This document shows positions 12,767 through 15,262 of a DNA stretch of 15,262 nt, one piece after another (position 1 is the first letter of the stretch; each line of letters begins with the position of its first letter). The position numbers and the translations under genes are program-made. Origin of the DNA: Alphaproteobacteria bacterium UBA6038 (GTDB taxonomy: Bacteria; Pseudomonadota; Alphaproteobacteria; Micropepsales; Micropepsaceae). Below the pieces are notes generated by a model. The model ran no database searches, was not told the DNA's origin, and saw nothing but the letters and a program-made list of their open reading frames with translations. The stretch lies in assembly GCA_002429315.1 (NCBI GenBank), contig DIZC01000023.1, forward strand, positions 3,797 through 19,058, in the 5' to 3' direction.

Positions 12767-13642
12767 TCAAATCGGCGATTTGAAGAGTTTGCTGATCCAG
12801 GATTCCGGATTGGCCTCGGGCTTCAGATTGTGCGCGACCAGCAGGTCATAGGCATCCTGATACCATTGGCTTCCCGGATAATTGGCGCCGAGCACGGCGG
12901 CAGCAGTCTGCGCCTCGCTATAGACGCCCATGGCATAGTAGGCCTCGGTCAGCCGCTCCAGCGCTTCGGCGATTTGCGGCGTGCGCTGATAGCGCTCCAC
13001 CACCGCCCGGAAGCGATTGATGGCGCCGATGAAATCGCCGCGGCGAAGATAATAACGGCCGACCTCCATTTCCTTGCCCGCGAGGTGATCCTGCGTCAGA
13101 TCGATCTTGAGCAGCGCATCGCGGGCATATTCGGTGTTGGGAAAGCGCTGCACCACGTCCTGCAGCGCCGTGAGCGCCTGCTCCGTATTGGTCTGGTCGC
13201 GGCCGACATCGGTAATCTGTTCGTAGAGCGACATCGCCTTCAGATAGAAGGCGTACGCCACTTCCTGGCTGCCGGGATGAAGCTGGATGTACTGGTCCGC
13301 CATGTTGATGGCGTCGGTGTATTTGTTGGCCTGGTAATAGCAGAAGGCGCTCATCAGCATCGAGCGGCGCGCCCAGATCGAATAAGGGTGCTGGCGTTCG
13401 ACCTCCTCGAATTGCTTCGCCGCATCCGCCCAGGCCCCGTCGCGGATCTTCTTCCAGCCTTCGTCGTAAATCTGCTCCACCGGACGCTCGACATATTTGG
13501 CGTCTTCATCGTCACTGCCGCTGTTGCTGTTGAACATCGAGCAGGCGGACAGGGCAATCACCGCTGCAGCCGTTGCGATGGCAAGAGATGCGCGGGAATG
13601 CACCGGCCAAGCGGCTGCTCTGCGAAACGCTTCAAAAGACAT
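12767..13642 (-). CDS. bamD: Outer-membrane protein assembly factor BamD
   Basis: Essential lipoprotein of the BAM complex that inserts beta-barrel proteins into the outer membrane. 291 residues. A rather long basic n-region (1-20) precedes a hydrophobic stretch and lipobox LSAC, giving lipidated Cys34. The mature protein opens with an acidic linker (SGSDDEDAKYVERPVEQIYDE) and then five tetratricopeptide-like repeats from about 55 to 275 (WKKIRDGAWADAAKQFEEVE; HPYSIWARRSMLMSAFCYYQ; GDFIGAINRFRAVVERYQRT). It lies between lpxC and recN, the standard alphaproteobacterial position (older name comL). ATG 13642 has only a weak purine stretch upstream. A 103-bp gap separates it from lpxC, room for its own promoter, though none is clear. 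Confidence 0.96.
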   Translation of the reverse strand: MSFEAFRRAAAWPVHSRASLAIATAAAVIALSACSMFNSNSGSDDEDAKYVERPVEQIYDEGWKKIRDGAWADAAKQFEEVERQHPYSIWARRSMLMSAFCYYQANKYTDAINMADQYIQLHPGSQEVAYAFYLKAMSLYEQITDVGRDQTNTEQALTALQDVVQRFPNTEYARDALLKIDLTQDHLAGKEMEVGRYYLRRGDFIGAINRFRAVVERYQRTPQIAEALERLTEAYYAMGVYSEAQTAAAVLGANYPGSQWYQDAYDLLVAHNLKPEANPESWISKLFKSPI

Positions 13643-13745
13643 GGTTTTTCCGAATTTCGGGTTTTCGGCGCCAGCCGCGCCGGGGCGTCCTTATGCCATC
13701 GCAGGGGCCTTGCGGTCCAGAGGCGGAGGGACGGTTCGCGGGCAG

Positions 13746-14600
13746 CTAGAAGGCCGCCCTTGTGTAGTTGGCCGGATCGGCAAACAGGGCGCGCAGCAGC
13801 TGATTATTGAGGGCGTGACCCGAACGGCGGCCCTCGAAGCGGCCGATGATGGGCGCGCCGGCGAGCGCCAGGTCGCCGATGGCATCGAGAATCTTGTGAC
13901 GCACGAATTCGTCGGGAAAGCGCATCAGGTCGGCGTTGATGACATTTTCGCCATCGATGGCCAGCGTGTTCTCGAGCGAGGCGCCCCGCGCCAGCCCGGC
14001 CTTGTTCAGCGCCTCCAGCTCGTGAACGAAGCCGAAGGTGCGGGCGGGCGCAATGTCTTTCACGAATGCCTCGACGGAAAATGTCCAGGAGAACGCCTGC
14101 CGCCCAATGGCGGCCGAGGGAAACACAATCTCGAAGATGAATTCGCGATGCTGTGCCGGGGCGAGCGAGGCGGTCGCCTCCCCCTGCCCGACTGACACGC
14201 GCCGCCGGACGAGAATTGCATCGCGGGGCTGCGGCGTTTCGGCAATGCCGGCCTGTTGGATCAATCGCAGGTAACTGAGCGCGTCGCCATCGAGGATCGG
14301 CGGTTCGGGACCGTCCACCGTGACGTGCACATCGTCGATCTCTGCGCCGGCGATCGCCGCCATCAGATGCTCGATCACGGCCACGCTGGCGCCGGCGTCA
14401 TCGTCGATCACAGTGCCCAGACGAGTCTCGCTGACCCGGTCGTAACGCGCCGGAATTGTCCGCCCGGCCAGATCGCTGCGCCGGAAGACGACGCCCGTAT
14501 TCGGCGCCGCCGGCGCCAGCTTCATGCGCGCGGGCGTGCCGGCGTGCAGCGCCACGCCTTCGGCGGCGATCTCTTTGGCAAGCGTGCGGCGGCGGCTCAT
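13746..14600 (-). CDS. lpxC: UDP-3-O-acyl-N-acetylglucosamine deacetylase LpxC
   Basis: Zinc-dependent enzyme of the committed step of lipid A synthesis, acting in the cytosol. 284 residues, slightly short but complete. Zinc ligands are His78 (VIEHLMAA), His235 and Asp239 (FPDEFVRHKILDAIGDL); the general base Glu77 and catalytic His262 (RSGHALNNQLL) are present, matching E. coli positions 78, 79, 238, 242 and 265 within a few residues. The N-terminal GVALHAGTPARM replaces the commoner GVGLHSG, a mild change near the substrate pocket. The start is ATG 14600, with AGAGG only about 3 bp upstream, a tight spacing. It is the first gene of the reverse-strand group in this window. ftsZ, which usually precedes it, is absent because the adjacent DNA is unrelated sequence and a transposase remnant. 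Confidence 0.97.
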   Translation of the reverse strand: MSRRRTLAKEIAAEGVALHAGTPARMKLAPAAPNTGVVFRRSDLAGRTIPARYDRVSETRLGTVIDDDAGASVAVIEHLMAAIAGAEIDDVHVTVDGPEPPILDGDALSYLRLIQQAGIAETPQPRDAILVRRRVSVGQGEATASLAPAQHREFIFEIVFPSAAIGRQAFSWTFSVEAFVKDIAPARTFGFVHELEALNKAGLARGASLENTLAIDGENVINADLMRFPDEFVRHKILDAIGDLALAGAPIIGRFEGRRSGHALNNQLLRALFADPANYTRAAF

Positions 14601-15091
14601 ATGCCTCTATACCGTCCCGCCTCTTTCGCGGCGACAGCCAGCGGTATATCTAAATCTGGGGAGCCTTATCCTCTTCCCACAATATTTTGAAAGTTGAAGT
14701 TCGTCTCGCAACACCCCCTCCGCGGGGGGTGAAAGTTCCCATTCGAACCTCGAGAAATTGGGGTGGGGTCCCCACCTCTTTTGCGAAACGGAATTGTTCG
14801 TTTTGTTTGGCGAAAAACTGCCAGGGGTATCCCCCGGGGTTTATTCCAAAGTTCACGCGGAGCCGCGGCGGACGGTCCGACAAACTACATCTTGTGGTCC
14901 GGCACACCGCCGAGCAGTCGTTTTTCAGATTCGGGGGGGTGGGGTCCCCCCCATCATTTGTCCGGGCGAGGACATCGCAGATTTCCGGTGATACCACTTC
15001 CCACACCGGCTGGATCGCAAACACGCATTTCAAAGAGCCATCATTGTAGTATGGCATGTCTTGCGGGAAACGCAAGCCCGCACGGCGCCCC
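14601..15091. other. Compositional break with no recognisable gene
   Basis: About 490 bp unlike the rest of the window: lower GC apart from sharp G- and C-tracts, with several short G/C palindromes, for example GGTGGGG/CCCCACC (14762-14768 with 14770-14776), a C5/G6 pair (14714-14729) and a G7-T-G4-T-C8 tract (14933-14953). A reverse-strand frame (15120 down to 14650, 156 codons) is open throughout and from Met at about 15056 reads MPYYNDGSLKCVFAIQPVWE, but the G/C tracts turn into Gly/Pro runs and no family is recognisable. I do not annotate it as a gene. A perfect hairpin CTTGCG/CGCAAG lies near 15059-15075. It may be a damaged mobile element, a foreign insert or low-quality contig-end sequence. 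It also contains whatever promoter drives lpxC. Confidence 0.5.
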
Positions 15092-15092
15092 T

Positions 15093-15233
15093 CACAAGAG
15101 CCTTCGGGTGACGCCAGCAATGGCAGCAGGAGTGACGGACAGGGTTTGGGATATGAATGACGTTGCTGCGCTAATCGCCGCTCAGGAAGCGCCTGTAGCG
15201 AAGCGTGGGCCTTACAAAAAGAAAGCTGCGTAA
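15093..15233 (+). pseudogene. IS1-family-like transposase, C-terminal remnant
   Basis: The last 46 codons of a forward-strand frame read HKSLRVTPAMAAGVTDRVWD followed by MNDVAALIAAQEAPVAKRGP and a short lysine-rich end, stopping at TAA 15231-15233. The HK(S/T)LRVTPAMxAGxTDxxW block is the recurrent C-terminal end of alphaproteobacterial IS1-family transposases, normally preceded by an aromatic YNFxRI segment. Here the preceding residues (GNASPHGAP) do not match, so similarity breaks off at about 15092 and the catalytic domain is missing. A terminal inverted repeat would be expected shortly after the stop but cannot be confirmed before the window ends. The family assignment rests on memory of the motif. 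Confidence 0.55.
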
Positions 15234-15262
15234 ATGGAAATTAGAGCACGATCCAGTCAGAC

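Noticed and set aside
14650..15120. Reverse-strand frame of 156 codons upstream of lpxC as a real gene
   Set aside because: Open but interrupted by G/C-tract Gly/Pro runs, no family resemblance and no ribosome-binding site; reported as an anomaly instead.

Overview
The window reads as a chromosomal segment of a GC-rich alphaproteobacterium. The best evidence is the reverse-strand order lpxC-bamD-recN-ligA, which in many alphaproteobacteria lies just after the division genes ending in ftsZ, together with the forward-strand run uvrD ... prmA-pepP. The sequence alone does not settle the order or genus. The window starts inside uvrD and ends just after a transposase remnant, so it may be a whole contig broken at a repeat.

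Layout. (1) 1-1458: the 3' part of a UvrD/PcrA helicase gene and a small RraB-like gene 3 bp later. (2) 1459-4440: an accessory stretch between uvrD and the prmA group. It holds a 190-bp nested palindromic element, two 95%-identical copies of a DUF433 antitoxin gene, a DUF4160 + DUF2442-HTH gene pair behind an operator-like nested palindrome, a DUF5615 (PIN-like) toxin gene overlapping the second DUF433 copy, degenerate REP-like hairpins, and a well-formed promoter-hairpin-terminator unit that looks like a ~65-nt small RNA. About 350 bp after that has no recognisable gene apart from a 9-codon frame with a near-perfect Shine-Dalgarno. (3) 4453-8969, forward strand: a small conserved-looking protein, prmA (ribosomal protein L11 methyltransferase, its last 25 codons supplied by a second palindromic element), a three-domain M24B Xaa-Pro aminopeptidase, an alpha/beta esterase and a small lipoprotein with a pseudopilin-like body. 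(4) 8973-14600, reverse strand: ligA, recN, bamD and lpxC, converging on the forward genes with a 3-bp gap. recN and ligA overlap by 4 bp. (5) 14601-15262: a compositional break with short G/C-tract palindromes and no identifiable gene, then the C-terminal end of an IS1-family-like transposase. ftsZ is therefore not next to lpxC within the window.

Working together. The housekeeping genes cover DNA repair and replication (UvrD, RecN, LigA), outer-membrane biogenesis (LpxC for lipid A, BamD for beta-barrel assembly), and protein modification or turnover (PrmA, PepP). The part most worth following up is the island at 1.8-3.75 kb. There, two toxin-antitoxin-like modules are interleaved: a duplicated DUF433 gene forms 264-bp direct repeats around a DUF4160/DUF2442-HTH pair, and only the second copy keeps its toxin. 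The second point of interest is two palindromic elements with different sequences but the same layered fold, one of which has rewritten the end of PrmA.
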